A stretch of 64,000 bases of DNA from the NCBI GenBank assembly GCA_027886175.1, contig JAJNNQ010000011.1, positions 1,302,001 through 1,366,000 on the forward strand, written 5' to 3'. The translations under genes and the position numbers were made by a program. Positions 54,149-64,000 of the stretch are shown here, piece by piece (the first letter of the stretch is position 1; each line of letters opens with the position of its first letter). The stretch is from Phylloscopus collybita (lineage: Eukaryota > Chordata > Aves > Passeriformes > Phylloscopidae). The notes below the pieces were generated by a model. The model made no database searches. It saw nothing but the letters and a program-made list of their open reading frames with translations, and had not been told where the DNA came from.

Positions 54149-55444
54149 CTACCCCACATTCAGATCCCCCTGAGGTACACATCGTACTGTTCCATCTTTC
54201 TGCATTATCCACCATGTAAAACCCAGTCCTTGAGCAGAGACAATTCCACGGATGGGTTTGCCTGTACTCGAGGTAGGGTTGATCCATACTGTCTTTCTTG
54301 CTCGAACCTTTTTTGCCATATCGAGCACAGTCTCATGTGTCTCCTCTCGCTTCATTATTGCCAGAGCAGAAGCGTATTCAGCTGGCCCAAGTCGCACAAG
54401 TTTCCTCCACATTACAGGTGTACATGGTACCAGGTCTGGATTTCTAGTTGTTACATCATCTGAAAAAATGAGCTCTGCTACTGCCATCTCTCTCAGACGT
54501 TGGATCCCCTGTTCTATGGTCCTCCACTGTGTCTGCTGCAGATAGAGGTCATCTGCACACAGGTATCTTTGTGCTACACCATACAGAATCCGTTCCCAGA
54601 GGCTGTGAGCATTGGCTTCCCTCATCATGCCCTGGTCGATAACAGGATCAAGTGACAGTGATCCCAAATGCCTCGCCTCAGTGCCATCCAGGACTGTAGC
54701 CTCCCCTGCAGCATCCCAGAGGCGAACTAACCAACTAATTATAGATTCATTGGGTTGTCGCCTGTAATCCTTTCTTAGGCCCCTAAGGTCCTTTAGGGAA
54801 AAGGAATCAATATTGGCTCCAGAATCTACACCCCTCGATGAGGTTTCTGATTTTGGTGAAGGTCCTTCTCCTGGATTATCATCATCATCATCCTCCACCT
54901 TGCGATCGGTCTTCCTTGCACACTTTCCACCTTTTGTATTAGCAGCAACAGCCCTTAGTTGAGGCCTACTGTCTGATTTAACTACTGGTCTGGAGCCTGG
55001 AATATTAGCTGCAGCCTGAGTGACTGGGATGGTAACTAGTTTATCTCCCTGTTCCCTGTCTTCTATCTGCTGTCCTTCAGTATCTAGCAGAGAACGATAA
55101 ACATATGCCAAGGCCCAGCTCACTGCAATAATCCTTTCCTCCTTAGTATTACCATGGCACTTCTCCTTCAAGTACCTTGCCACCTTAACTGGGTTCTGAA
55201 TCTGTTCAGACGGGAGGTCCCAGATTATAGGATCAGAAAATTCCTTTAAAATTTGGCCTATATCTTCCCATTTCCCACTCCATTCAAGATTTCTCCTACT
55301 TGGTTTTGCCCCTGAATCAGAAGTCTCATTAGCCCCTTTGGAAATCACAGCTTTCATCTTATGTAAGCTGCAGACAGTATAGAGGACACTCACTAAATTA
55401 AATACCAGAAAGATGGACTCTTTAACACTCAGGGGAAACAACAT
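54149..55444 (-). CDS. Gag-like protein of an ERV, 431 codons, intact
   Basis: The single open frame between the two LTRs. It starts MLFPLSVKESIFLVFNLVSV (hydrophobic N-terminus), has WEDIGQILKEFSDPIIWDLP, an acidic DDDDDNPGEG stretch, then a capsid-like helical segment (NESIISWLVRLWDAAGEATV) and ends VRCVPQGDLNVG. It shares GDKxxTIPVTQ with the remnant at 4160-4513. No protease, polymerase, env or zinc knuckle is present, so the element depends on others for movement. Family placement (class II-like) is inference from the LTR and primer-site region. Confidence 0.6.
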   Translation of the reverse strand: MLFPLSVKESIFLVFNLVSVLYTVCSLHKMKAVISKGANETSDSGAKPSRRNLEWSGKWEDIGQILKEFSDPIIWDLPSEQIQNPVKVARYLKEKCHGNTKEERIIAVSWALAYVYRSLLDTEGQQIEDREQGDKLVTIPVTQAAANIPGSRPVVKSDSRPQLRAVAANTKGGKCARKTDRKVEDDDDDNPGEGPSPKSETSSRGVDSGANIDSFSLKDLRGLRKDYRRQPNESIISWLVRLWDAAGEATVLDGTEARHLGSLSLDPVIDQGMMREANAHSLWERILYGVAQRYLCADDLYLQQTQWRTIEQGIQRLREMAVAELIFSDDVTTRNPDLVPCTPVMWRKLVRLGPAEYASALAIMKREETHETVLDMAKKVRARKTVWINPTSSTGKPIRGIVSAQGLGFTWWIMQKDGTVRCVPQGDLNVG

Positions 55445-55897
55445 TTTCTAACAGGGATATAAACAATTCATAGGAGAAGAGGGAAAACAGAGGCTGAAAA
55501 AGCTCCTCCCCCGCTTCTCCCCTAACAAACTGAGTGCTCAACCATAATAACGAACCATCAAACATATTTACAGCCTTTCTGTAAATCACCACAAACAAGC
55601 CCAGCCCAATGAATATTCTGATTAGTGCCCCACGGCTACACGAACTACGTATTAGGAGCAATACCAGAGCTATTTCCGGGTAAGGAAATAGCCCTAGGTA
55701 CCACAGAAATAGTAGAATCTCAAAAGACCCTAGGGACCAAAAATATTGGCAGGCTTTCACCCCAAATGACATTATGAGTCTAGAAAAAAACATCCCAATA
55801 CACCCAAAAAAAAAAAATTAGAATCACCAATATTATTATTATTAAGGTTTTTTCCACTTGCTTTGGTTCCAAGTTTCCCAGCCAATGCGCCAAAAAG
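55445..55897 (-). mobile_element. ERV leader between 5' LTR and gag-like frame
   Basis: Directly after the LTR the minus strand reads CTTTT, then TGGCGCATTGGCTGGGAA, a candidate primer-binding site whose tRNA I cannot assign. The rest is untranslated leader. Confidence 0.5.
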
Positions 55898-56422
55898 TGT
55901 GTTGGTTTTAGGGCAAATTAGAAGACCCTCTGAGAGGAAATCCTCTAAGGCAAACCTCCACCACCCCTCCCCGCCCCCAGCCCTGGGTTTGGGAAGGAAA
56001 TTCTTTGGAGGAGACAAGTGGAAAAAAACCGATTTATTGACAAGAACTCTTCCCCCTACAAGAGAAAAGGAAAAGGCTCAAGTTACTGTGGGGGGAGGGC
56101 ACAGAGCTTCTTCCGCGGGCTCGGAGATCCTCGGAGATCCTCAGGTCAGGTCCTCAGGTCCGGAGCCGGTCCAAATCTTCGGGGGGGGGGAAGGGAAAAA
56201 GGGAGAAAAGGAAAAAAAAAACCAGAAACAGCGCAAAAACAGGCGGCAGAAAGCAAAAGCCGCTAAGTTAGCAAGCAGGAGCAAGGAAGCAGCAACAGCA
56301 AGCAGCCGGCCAGCCAAAGCCAAAAGCCAAAAGCAGCAGAAGCCACAGCCAGCCAAGCATTGGCTGTTAGACATAACAACACAGTCCAGATATGGGATAT
56401 AAGGCACCGTCAACCCAGGACA
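55898..56422 (-). mobile_element. 5' LTR of the gag-only ERV, in intron 1 of MHC copy 3
   Basis: 525 bp on the minus strand from TGTCCTGGGTTGACGG (56422) to AACCAACACA (55898). A G10 tract is near 56180. Its MHC-side flank (CTTCTCCCCC on the minus strand) equals that of the solo LTR at 47861. The other end of the provirus lacks a matching target-site duplication. Confidence 0.85.
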
Positions 56423-56878
56423 GGGGGAGAAGGGGGGAAAGGGGGAAAAGGGGGGAGCCCGGGATGGGAGCGGGGGAGGAGGAGGGGACCCCCCGAAGGA
56501 AGAGCGGGAGGGGCTGAGGGTCGGGGGAAGGCCAGGGAGGGGTGGGAGAGGGTGGGGAAGTGGGGAAAAGAAGAGGGTGGGACCCCCAAACTGAGCGGGA
56601 GGGGGCTGGGGATGGGGGGATTGAGTTCCAAAGGGTGGGAAAGGGAGAAAAGGGGGGAACGGGACCCCGAGAGTGATTTGGGGAGCGGCTGGAGGTGGGA
56701 GGGGAGGGGATGGGAAAGGGGAAATGGGGGGAAGGGTGGGAAAGAGGAAGCGGCAGCGCGGGCGGGAGGGACCCGTGGCGGCCGTGGGGCACAGGGGGTG
56801 CGGAGCGGGGATCCGGGGGGGCCCGGAGCTCTGGGGGTGCTGGGGGGGCAGCCCCTGAAATGTGTCCGGCACACCCAG
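56423..56878 (+). other. Intron 1 remainder of MHC copy 3
   Basis: G-rich, mirror of 47405-47860. No leader exon is found. It ends at the poor acceptor CACACCCAG before exon 2. Confidence 0.65.
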
Positions 56879-58705
56879 GGGTGTTCCAGCTGATGATGAA
56901 GTCCGAGTGTCACTTCATTAACGGCACCGAGCGGGTGAGGTTCGTGGAGAGGCAAATCCACACCCGGGAGCAGCTCTTCCACTTGGAGAGCGACGTGGGG
57001 CTGTGCGGGGGGGACACCCCCTTTGGGGACAAACAGGCCCGGTACTGGAACAACCAACCGGAAACACTGGAGTACAAACGGGGTCAAGCGGACAGGCTCT
57101 GCCCCCACAACTACGAGGGGATCACCCCGTTCCTGGTGGAGCGCAGAGGTGAGCGTGGGGCAGAGCGCGTCCCCTCGGGCCCTGCCCTGGCAATGACCCT
57201 GGAGCCCCTCAAACCCTCCCTGGGAATCACCCCAGAGCCCTCAGCCCTCCTTGGGCCCATCCCCGGGACCTCCCATTCCCTCCCAGTCCATCCCAGTCCA
57301 TCCCAGTCTCTCCCAAAGCCCCCCGCGTGTTTATCCCGGCCGTGCGTGGATCTGACACCTCTCAGCCAATCAGAGCGCGAGTTTCTGATGACTCATCAGT
57401 TGCCATGCAGACCCGCAGCGCCGAGCGCCCCGCGCGGGACTCGGCCTCCCAGCGCCGCGCGCTTCATTCCCAGTTCATCCCAGTCCATTCCCAGTTCATC
57501 CCAGTCCATTCCCAGCCCCTCCCAAGCCCACACCGCCCCTCCCCTCTCTCTCCCAGTTCCCCCCAGCTGATCCCAGTCTGTCCCCTCTCTCTCCCAGTTC
57601 CCCCAGCTGATCCCAGTCTGTCCCCTCTCTCTCCCAGTGCCCCCCAGCGTTTCCATCTCGCTGCTGCCCTCGAGCTCCCAGCCCGGCCCCGGCCGCCTGC
57701 TCTGCTCCGGGATGGATTTCTCCCCTGCCCAGAGCCGGCTGAGGTGGTTCCAGGGCCAGCAGGAGCTCTCGGGGCACGTGGTGGCCACCGCCGTGGTGCC
57801 CAACGGGGACTGGAGCCACCAGCTGCTGGTGCTGCTGGAAACGCCCCCCCGGCCCCGCGGGGTCACCTCCAGCTGCCAGGTGGAGCACGTCAGCCTGGAG
57901 CAGCCCCTGAGCCGGCACTGGGGCACGGGGGAGCCGCTGGCCGGGCCGGCAGAGGCACTGGGATGTGCTGGGAGCAACTGGGAGGGAGCTGGGGAGAGCC
58001 CGGTTGGAACTGGGAGAGGGGCTGGGGGCTGTGGAAGGGCGGAGCAGGAGTTTGGAGGGGGCTGGGGAGGGTGGGATGGGGTTCCGGGGGTGCTGGGGGG
58101 CGCTGGGAGGGAGTTTGGGGGTGCTGGGTGTGACTGGGAGGGATGGGAGTGAGCCTGGAGGGGCTGGGAGGAGCTGGGGGATGGGAAAGCGGGGCTGGGA
58201 TGAGGTTGGTTGTGCTGGGAAGAGACTGGGAGGGGTCTGGGTGAGTCCTGGAGGGGCTGGGAAGGGACTGGGAGAGGCTTTGGGGGTCCTGGGGGGCAAC
58301 TGGGAGGGGGCTGTGGGATCCTGAGAGGGACAGGAGGGGCTTTGGTGGGTCCTGGGGAGGCCGGGAAGGGATTGGGAGGAGGTTTCAGGGGGTCCTGGGT
58401 GGGCTGGGGGAGACTGGGAGGGAGCTTGGAGGGGCCTGGGGTGTCTGTGCGAGGTTTTGGGGGTCCTGACCCCTGCGGACCCCCCAGAGATGCCGCCGGA
58501 CGCCGCCCGCAGCAAGATGCTGACGGGGATCGGGGGCTTCGTGTTGGGCTTCGTCTTCCCAGCGCTGGGGCTCGGCTTCTGCCTGCGCAGGAAGGTGAGG
58601 GGGGGGTCCCGGGGGTGGTGTCCCCCCTCCTCCGGAGCGTGTGTGCTCCCCCCGGGGCCCCCCAGCCCGGGGTCACCCCCTTTTCTCTGCCCACAGAGCT
58701 CCTGA
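56879..58705 (+). CDS. MHCIIB: MHC class II beta chain, copy 3, exons 2-5, no leader exon visible
   Basis: Exon 2 (56879-57148, 270 bp) encodes a beta-1 domain with two differences from copy 2 (HLESDV for HLDSDV, LCGGDT for LCVGDT). Exon 3 (57638-57922) is the beta-2 domain with both cysteines. Exon 4 (58488-58594) has MLTGIGGFVLGF where copies 1 and 2 have MLPGIGG. Exon 5 (58697-58705) is Ser-Ser-stop. Phases are consistent and there is no premature stop. Shared oddities with copy 2: GC donor after exon 3 (57923), weak exon 2 acceptor, ERV in intron 1 and no leader exon within the window. Its orientation is opposite to copy 2, with the ITPRIPL1-like gene between them. Confidence 0.88.
57364..57407 (-). 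promoter_or_regulatory. Antisense X-Y box module in MHC intron 2 (copy 3)
   Basis: The minus strand has X1-like CATGGCAACTGATG (57407-57394), X2-like TGAGTCAT and Y box CTGATTGGCT (57373-57364), same spacing as copy 2. One X1 base differs (CA for CC). Confidence 0.65.
57540..57637 (+). repeat. Splice-acceptor repeat in MHC copy 3 intron 2
   Basis: Two extra 40-bp units, each ending in CTCTCTCCCAG, before the true exon 3 acceptor at 57637. Confidence 0.7.
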
Positions 58706-59409
58706 GCCAGCAGCAGCCGCAGCCCCTCCCCGTGGCCTCGGGCCCGGCCGGGACCCCCCGCTCTGTCCCCGCGCTGATTTTGGGGGGGTCGTGTGTCCCC
58801 CCAGCCCCGCTGGCACTCTGGCCCTGCCCGGCTGCTCCCAGTGTTCCCAGGAAAGCTTCCCAGTTCAGCCCAGTCCCGTTCATGGGGGGCACTGAGGAGG
58901 GACTTGGGGGGACCCTGCGGGGTGACCGTGCCTGGGGGGGCGGGGGCAGAACGGGCCCTGGGATGGATCGGGAATGGGGACCCCCGTGTGTCCCCCCCGT
59001 GTCACCCCGCTCTGGGGACTCCTTGGGGGGCACCTGAACCCCAACACGGCCCCCAGTGAACCCCAAAATGGCACCAGGACCCCTCTGAGCTGCCAGGGGA
59101 ATTTGAGGAGGGGGCTCATGGGGGGTGCCCAGGCCGGGCCCAGAGCCCAGCGCTGCCCCAGCCCGACCTGCCCCGGCTCCATCCCGGGGATTGGAAAGGA
59201 GGAGGAGTGGGACCCCTCCCAAGGCAATTTGGGGCTCCCAGCCCCCTCTCATCCCCCACTTTTCCACCCCTTCCCCACAACCCCCAACCAGCCACTGCCA
59301 CCTCCCCTTGGCTTGCGTTGGAAAGACAGGGATCTGCCAGGGAAAGCTGCAGTTTCCCTTGGAATGGGGAATGCAAACCCCTCACCCCCTCGGAATGATA
59401 ATTTTGCAA

Positions 59410-60360
59410 TCCAGGGCTTTCAGGCAAAGATTTGGGAATGGGAAGAACAGTTCTGGACTAGGAATATTCACAATACAAATGCAGTAGAAAACAAAACCAA
59501 CCAACCAAGCAAATAAACAAACAACAATCCTGGAAAACCGTGACAGAGTCAGAGCTACAACCTGACACGCTGTTGGTCAGGGTGTTGGAAGCAGTCCAAA
59601 AGTAAGTGAGAGCTGAACCCCTCAGCCCCTCCAAACGATTCCAATTTTGCAGCCCAGGGCTCTGGAGCCGTGCCTTGCTGTCTCTGCCCTCGCCTGCCCC
59701 GGGCAGCCCTGGCAGCGGCTGCAGGCGAGCGGTGCAGCTCAGCAGGCTGAGCAACTGAGCCCAGCCGGGGGGTTCCTTACAGCCCAGCTCCAGGGCTGGC
59801 AGCTGGGATGGAGCTGAGGAGAATCAAGGAGGACTCTGCTGAGGAGTGGCCACTGAAGGTTCTTGAGGGCTCAGGGGAGCAGCCTCAGCCCAGGGAGTCT
59901 GCCTCAGCAGAGCACAGAGTGCCCTGGGCCAGCTGCTTTGAACAGGGGCAGGAGCGCAGGGAAGGATCAGGGAAGGAGCAACCAGGGAGGGCCAGGGAGT
60001 GGCCCTGGGGATGAGAGACTCCTCCAGGAGCCAATCCCTGGGGGAAGGAGGGACCTCCTCGCATCCTGGCCTACCACACCACGCCTCCCCTGGAACTTTC
60101 TAGAGCCAGGGAGAGGCCTCGGTGAGATGGACAGGTCCTTGGGGGTGGGGAGCAGGAGACTGACATCAAACTGGGACTGGGGAAACAACTGTGGGGTGAC
60201 ACCAATGGGGGTTCAACGGGGGTACATGGAACCCACCAAATGAACAGTCTGAACACAGATTTAACAGAGAAAATCAAACACACCACTACAGGGCTTTCAG
60301 GCAGAGATTTGGGAATAGGAATAACAGCTCTGGACTAGAAACATTCACAATACAAATATA
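59410..60360. other. Conserved block 3' of MHC copy 3 with direct repeats
   Basis: Matches 2290-3240 in the same orientation, including the first 190-bp direct repeat and a truncated second one (60290-60360). The LTR that follows in the other two units is missing here. Confidence 0.55.
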
Positions 60361-60419
60361 TACAATACTCAAATTTCATTATTAAAAGTTTTTTTTCTCT
60401 TTTTGAGCCCCACATTTGA

Positions 60420-60855
60420 TGCCAATAACAATATATGTATTGGTTTAGGGCAAATTTGGGAGGAAACCTCCAAAGGGGGTTCCTCTGGAAAGCAATCTTA
60501 AACAACTCCTTCTCTCAGCCAGTTGAAAAAAGAAAGAACTTCTTCAGGAAAAGTAGAAAAAACTATTTATTTAACAAACAAGATGCCCACAAGCCCAAAG
60601 AATGAATAATATAAAATAAGAAAACTTTTTGCTGCTCTGAAAAAAAATAACAAACTAAAAAAATCTTTGCTGTAAATACAGCTCAGCTCACTCAGTCTCT
60701 CACCAGTCCCACTCCCTCTGAAACTCCTGGCCCCAGCAGGCTGCAAGTGCAAGCCCTCACTGTTCTTCTAAATTTTTCCATCTAGAACAAATTGAAACTA
60801 TCTAAAAAAAAAATCCAAAAAAATTTTAATTCAGCTAGCTAAAAGTAACTAAAAC
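60420..60855 (-). mobile_element. Remnant LTR of the AT-rich ERV
   Basis: Homologous to 5614-6045. The internal region is deleted except about 50 bp, and the primer-binding site is mutated (CCACATTTGATGCC on the plus strand). The deletion joins it directly to the direct repeat. Confidence 0.65.
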
Positions 60856-61116
60856 CACAAATCTGGTCTCCCCAAGGAATTCCCAGTGTCAGTCTGTGTC
60901 CCAATGGATGTTCCTGCCCCTGCGTTCATCCAGGTGCCCACGGGGAGACAGGAAGATGTGGAGCCTCCCCAGCCAGGTGTCTTCCCAACAGGGATCACCA
61001 GGGCTCTGCCCAACAGGGGTCACTGGGGATCATCCAACGCCGATCCTCCCACGGGGGATGGAGCTGGAGCAGCGCACGAAGCTCTTCCCGCTCTCAGGGT
61101 ACTCCCAGGGCTTCCC

Positions 61117-61857
61117 TCAGTGGTGGGTCCATTGGTGTCTGGTGAAGTGAGATCTGTCTGAGAAGCTCTTCCCACACTCAGGACACTCGTAGGGCCTCTC
61201 CCCGGTGTGGATGCGCCGGTGGACAGTGAGGTGTGAGTTGTGCTTGAAGCCCTTCCTGCAGTCGGGGCAGCGGAAGGGCCTCTCCTCTGTATGAATCCGC
61301 TGATGTCTGATGAGATGGGAACTGGTGTGAAACCTCTTCCTACACTGGGGACACTCGTAGGGCCTCTCCCCGGTGTGGATAAGCTGGTGGTTTCTCAGGT
61401 GGGAGCTCTTTCCAAAGCCCTTCCCACATTCCAAGCAGGTGTAGGGCCCTTCCCCAGTGTGGATCACCTGGTGCTGGATCAGGGCTGAGCTTTCTCTGAA
61501 GCTCTTCCCACATTCCCCACACTTGTAGGGCTTTTCCCCAGTGTGGATCTTCTGGTGTTGCCTAAGATTGCCCTTCCGGCTGAAGCTCATCCCACATTCC
61601 CCACACTCATAGGGCCGTTCCCCAGTGTGGATCACCTGGTGCTCTATCAGCTTGGACCTGTAGCTGAAGCCCTTCCCACATTCCAAGCACTTGTGGGGCT
61701 TCTCCCCTCCATCAGGCTTCTCCTCCAGCTCTGAGCTCCGGCTGGATCTCCGGCCGCCCTCCTGGCACAGGGGGGGTCTTTCCTCCTCGCAGCTCCCTGG
61801 GCTGGGTTTGCAGCCCCTCCTCCTGCGGGAGCTCCGGGGCTTTTCCTCCTCCTCCAT
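61117..61857 (-). CDS. C2H2 zinc-finger protein ZNF-6, last exon, 7 fingers
   Basis: The exon starts at 61884 after AAACCAG and reads DLSFPGSIR to the ATG at 61857. Lead [20 protein letters not shown], then seven C2H2 fingers with standard linkers, ending QWTHH-stop. Finger 5 has CPQCRKRF, and the last helix has Phe for Leu (SDRSHFTRH). Helices such as SYRSKLIEH and SRKGNLRQH differ from the other copies. Its promoter and exon 1 would lie beyond the window end, so only the last exon is present. Probable DNA-binding regulator. Confidence 0.87.
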   Translation of the reverse strand: MEEEEKPRSSRRRRGCKPSPGSCEEERPPLCQEGGRRSSRSSELEEKPDGGEKPHKCLECGKGFSYRSKLIEHQVIHTGERPYECGECGMSFSRKGNLRQHQKIHTGEKPYKCGECGKSFRESSALIQHQVIHTGEGPYTCLECGKGFGKSSHLRNHQLIHTGERPYECPQCRKRFHTSSHLIRHQRIHTEERPFRCPDCRKGFKHNSHLTVHRRIHTGERPYECPECGKSFSDRSHFTRHQWTHH

Positions 61858-62099
61858 CCGGATACTCCCTGGGAATGACAAATCCTGGTTTGGAGAAAAA
61901 GCAAGAGGAGAGCACCTTAGGGGGGGTTCCTCCTTGGCCAAGCTCATCCTAGGAAATCATTGGGCACCTTTTGTCTGTAAGAATCTCCAAAACACCAAGA
62001 TTCAAGCCAAAAGTCCACCAAACATCAAGACATAGAACAGAAACACCCCAAACATCAAGACTGAGCCAAAACCTCTTCTAAATCAAAAGGACTTCCTGT

Positions 62100-62715
62100 A
62101 AAAGGGGACATGAAAAGAAGAGGAAAGTGTCTTTACAAACAGATGCTGCAAATCTGCTTGGAGACAGGGCCAGGGACTTGGACATAAGGAAGGGACAGAG
62201 GAAGCCCTCAGTTCCAGAAAATGTTATTCACTGACCACACAGACTGCTGCTCAGCCAAGGTCCTGCTCAATTCATGAACTTGGAGAAGAAGAACAAACAC
62301 TGAAGAGAGCTGTGAATATCCCTACCCAGACAGAAGTGGGGGGCATATTAAGGGGGGGTATGTGGGAGGTGCATTGGGAAGTCTGTACCTCTCAAGCACT
62401 TCAGCCAGTGGGAAAAGGGAGAGGGAGATGCAGCCAGGAAAATTAGGATGAAAAGGAGGCTGCATCCTCCAACAACTGGAGAGACCCCGAGGGAAATGTC
62501 CCATGGCCTCTCCCTTGTTTTATGAATGAAATGACTTGTACAGGACTCCTCTGCCTTCTCTGTGGACACAAACCTCTGGTGATGGGAATTTTTCCACACA
62601 ACTTGGGGTTCCTCTGGAATTCCTTCCACCGCCCGGAGCAGCGGGCAGTGAGTGGAGCTGAAGGTGCCTCACCCAGTTTGGGTGATCGGCTCCCTTGGGT
62701 GGCGGCGGCACCGGG
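62100..62715 (+). mobile_element. Diverged type B LTR, 5' LTR of class I ERV, in ZNF-6 intron
   Basis: Related to the type B LTRs but with a mutated polyadenylation signal (GAATGAAATG). It leads directly into GATTGATTGGGGACCCGAG, so it identifies type B as the LTR of the class I ERV. A candidate primer-binding site is TGGGGACCCGAGAGTGTC (62723-62740), tRNA not assigned. Confidence 0.6.
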
Positions 62716-62722
62716 GATTGAT

Positions 62723-63640
62723 TGGGGACCCGAGAGTGTCCAGGAGACAGACGAGAGACGAGTGACATATCAGGGGGGGCTGGGAAGAGTCAGCAGAAAA
62801 TGTGTTTAGGGATGGGTCTTCAAGGGCAGCAGAAGGGAAGAGAGTTACAAGACATGCTGTTATTTAGGAAAGGGAATCAGGCAAAGCACAGGTGACCACC
62901 CACATGGTCAGCTCAACCGGCAGAGCTGTGTGTGCTTGTGAGAGCCTGGGACTGAAATGCCCTGAGCAGGAAGGCTTCAATATCTTCTGCTAACACCGTG
63001 GCACCTAACTGGGTGACCAAAAGCAATTCTGACTGCTTCAGCCATCACTGCATCACTTATTAAGGTATTTCTAAAACAAATAATTCCAGGAGAAGGGATT
63101 GTGGAAGCAATAGTCTCAGATGGGGAACTCATTTTACAGGAAAGATCCTTCAGGGGGTTATGGCAGCTTTAGGGACACAATGGGACCTCCACAACCCCTG
63201 GCACCCCCAGAGCTCAGGTCAGGTAGAAAGAATGAGTGGGGAAATAAAGAAACACCTTTGGAAGCTGGTGATAGAAACATGGGCATGGCTTTTGCCATTG
63301 GCTTTGCCAAGAATAAGACCAGATCCAGGGCAGACACTCAATTATCTCCCTTGGAATTGGTGTTTGGAATTCATTACCCTGGTAATTCTCCACCACCTGC
63401 AGGGTGGAGATAAGGGATGGATATTTAAAGCAGTCTGTGGCCAGAATCCTGTCTCCTGTGAAATCTCTCCCACAGGAAGCTCGGCTGGCACAGACCCTGC
63501 CTTGGGACTTTGCTGCTCACAACATCAACCAGGACATTGGGTCCTGCCCAAGGAGTGGGAAGGAGGAGGAGGATGGGAGGCCGTCCATATGGGAAAAGTA
63601 TATGGATATGAAAATTCAGAATTTTAGAAACATATAAAGT
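62723..63640 (+). mobile_element. Class I ERV leader joined to RNase H-integrase remnant
   Basis: After the leader, a junction near 62796 leads to NVFRDGSS (62799-62822), the start of RNase H. Integrase follows, with a frameshift near 63125 splitting the second-Asp region from GTQWDLHNPWHPQSSGQVER (63170-63230). Gag, protease and reverse transcriptase are missing, as in the mirror copy at 38.56-39.38 kb. Confidence 0.7.
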
Positions 63641-63691
63641 ACTTAAACAGGTGAAGGGGAGAACAAAAATATATACAGCTCATTTAGCAAT

Positions 63692-64000
63692 TGTGTAAAA
63701 GAAGAGAAACAAGTTGTACCAGAAGACATAGGAGTGTAACTTGTAAGGCAGGACCCATGAACAGAATCCAAAGGAATTTGGGTTCCAGGTAAAGGCCACA
63801 GAGAGAAGATGTACTGTTAAAACTCACTGAAGCTGGACTTAGGTATTGTAAAGACCCCAAAAAGCAGAACCAGTGGATTAACAAACCAGCAAGAACCAGG
63901 CTGCTGGTTTCAGCCAGGACAAACTGACCTGGGAATTCCCCAAACCTTCTCTGCACCTGCTCAGAGAGGGAGGTCAAAGAGTGAACACCGAGGAAGAATT
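63692..64000 (+). mobile_element. LTR (type H), truncated by window end
   Basis: Begins TGTGTAAAAGAAG like 30950 and matches it to the window end. It is preceded by the purine-rich AGGTGAAGGGGAGAA. Confidence 0.6.

Larger units (their letters stand above)
37900..63977. repeat. Inverted duplication 3 (47.86 to 37.9 kb versus 56.42 to 63.98 kb)
   Basis: MHC class II beta, 3' block, AT-rich ERV LTR, zinc-finger gene, RNase H-integrase and type H LTR occur in the same order in both arms. The arms are separated by the solo LTR, the ITPRIPL1-like gene and the gag-only ERV. The right arm also matches 1-7.8 kb in direct orientation. Confidence 0.85.

Noticed and set aside
54230..54545. Plus-strand frames opposite the gag-like gene
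   Set aside because: Short antisense readings with no domain.

Overview
The window looks like a piece of a songbird (passerine) genome, probably an MHC-bearing region rich in segmental duplications. The reasons are avian-type MHC class II beta exons (270-bp exon 2, 285-bp exon 3, 107-bp exon 4, nine-base last coding exon), an avian-style ITPRIP-like gene, an expanded tandem-finger C2H2 zinc-finger family, and many LTR elements. The species cannot be named from the sequence. Everything is spliced eukaryotic DNA, so most long open frames here are not genes.

Layout. 1-1.6 kb: 3' exons of MHC class II beta copy 1 (+), cut by the window edge. 2.3-6.05 kb: repeats and an AT-rich endogenous retrovirus (ERV) remnant. 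6.3-7.2 kb: zinc-finger gene ZNF-1 (-), whose untranslated exon 1 lies at about 10.41 kb; its intron holds ERV debris. 10.4-12.4 kb: shared promoter and ZNF-2 (+, degenerate). 13.2-17.6 kb: inverted copy of the ZNF-1 unit, carrying ZNF-3 (+). 18-26.6 kb: minisatellites, LTRs and two decayed paralogues (-) of an unrecognised helical protein, one with a 1.2-kb (GGCACA)n array upstream. 26.8-41.1 kb: a palindrome, ZNF-4 (-) and ZNF-5 (+) arranged head to head around a shared CpG-rich promoter at 34.2-35.3 kb, each with ERV remnants in its long first intron. 41.1-47.4 kb: AT-rich ERV, then MHC class II beta copy 2 (-). 47.9-56.4 kb: one solo LTR, an ITPRIPL1-like gene (-), and an ERV with two LTRs and a single gag-like frame. 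56.9-58.7 kb: MHC class II beta copy 3 (+). 60.4-64 kb: LTR remnant, ZNF-6 (-) and a retroviral RNase H-integrase remnant.

The recurring unit is [MHC class II beta] - [ERV debris] - [zinc-finger gene with an antisense class I ERV in intron 1] - [bidirectional zinc-finger promoter], repeated in direct and inverted orientation. The MHC genes would encode the beta chain that pairs with an alpha chain to present peptides. Copies 2 and 3 have no visible leader exon, because an LTR sits in intron 1, and all three copies share a non-canonical exon-3 splice donor. The zinc-finger genes encode probable DNA-binding proteins with diverged contact residues.

Most notable: each MHC copy carries, in antisense inside intron 2, a sequence whose X1, X2 and Y boxes and spacing match the promoter module of MHC class II genes. 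Identity values, splice usage and expression could not be computed here, and all repeat boundaries are approximate unless a terminal TG/CA is stated.
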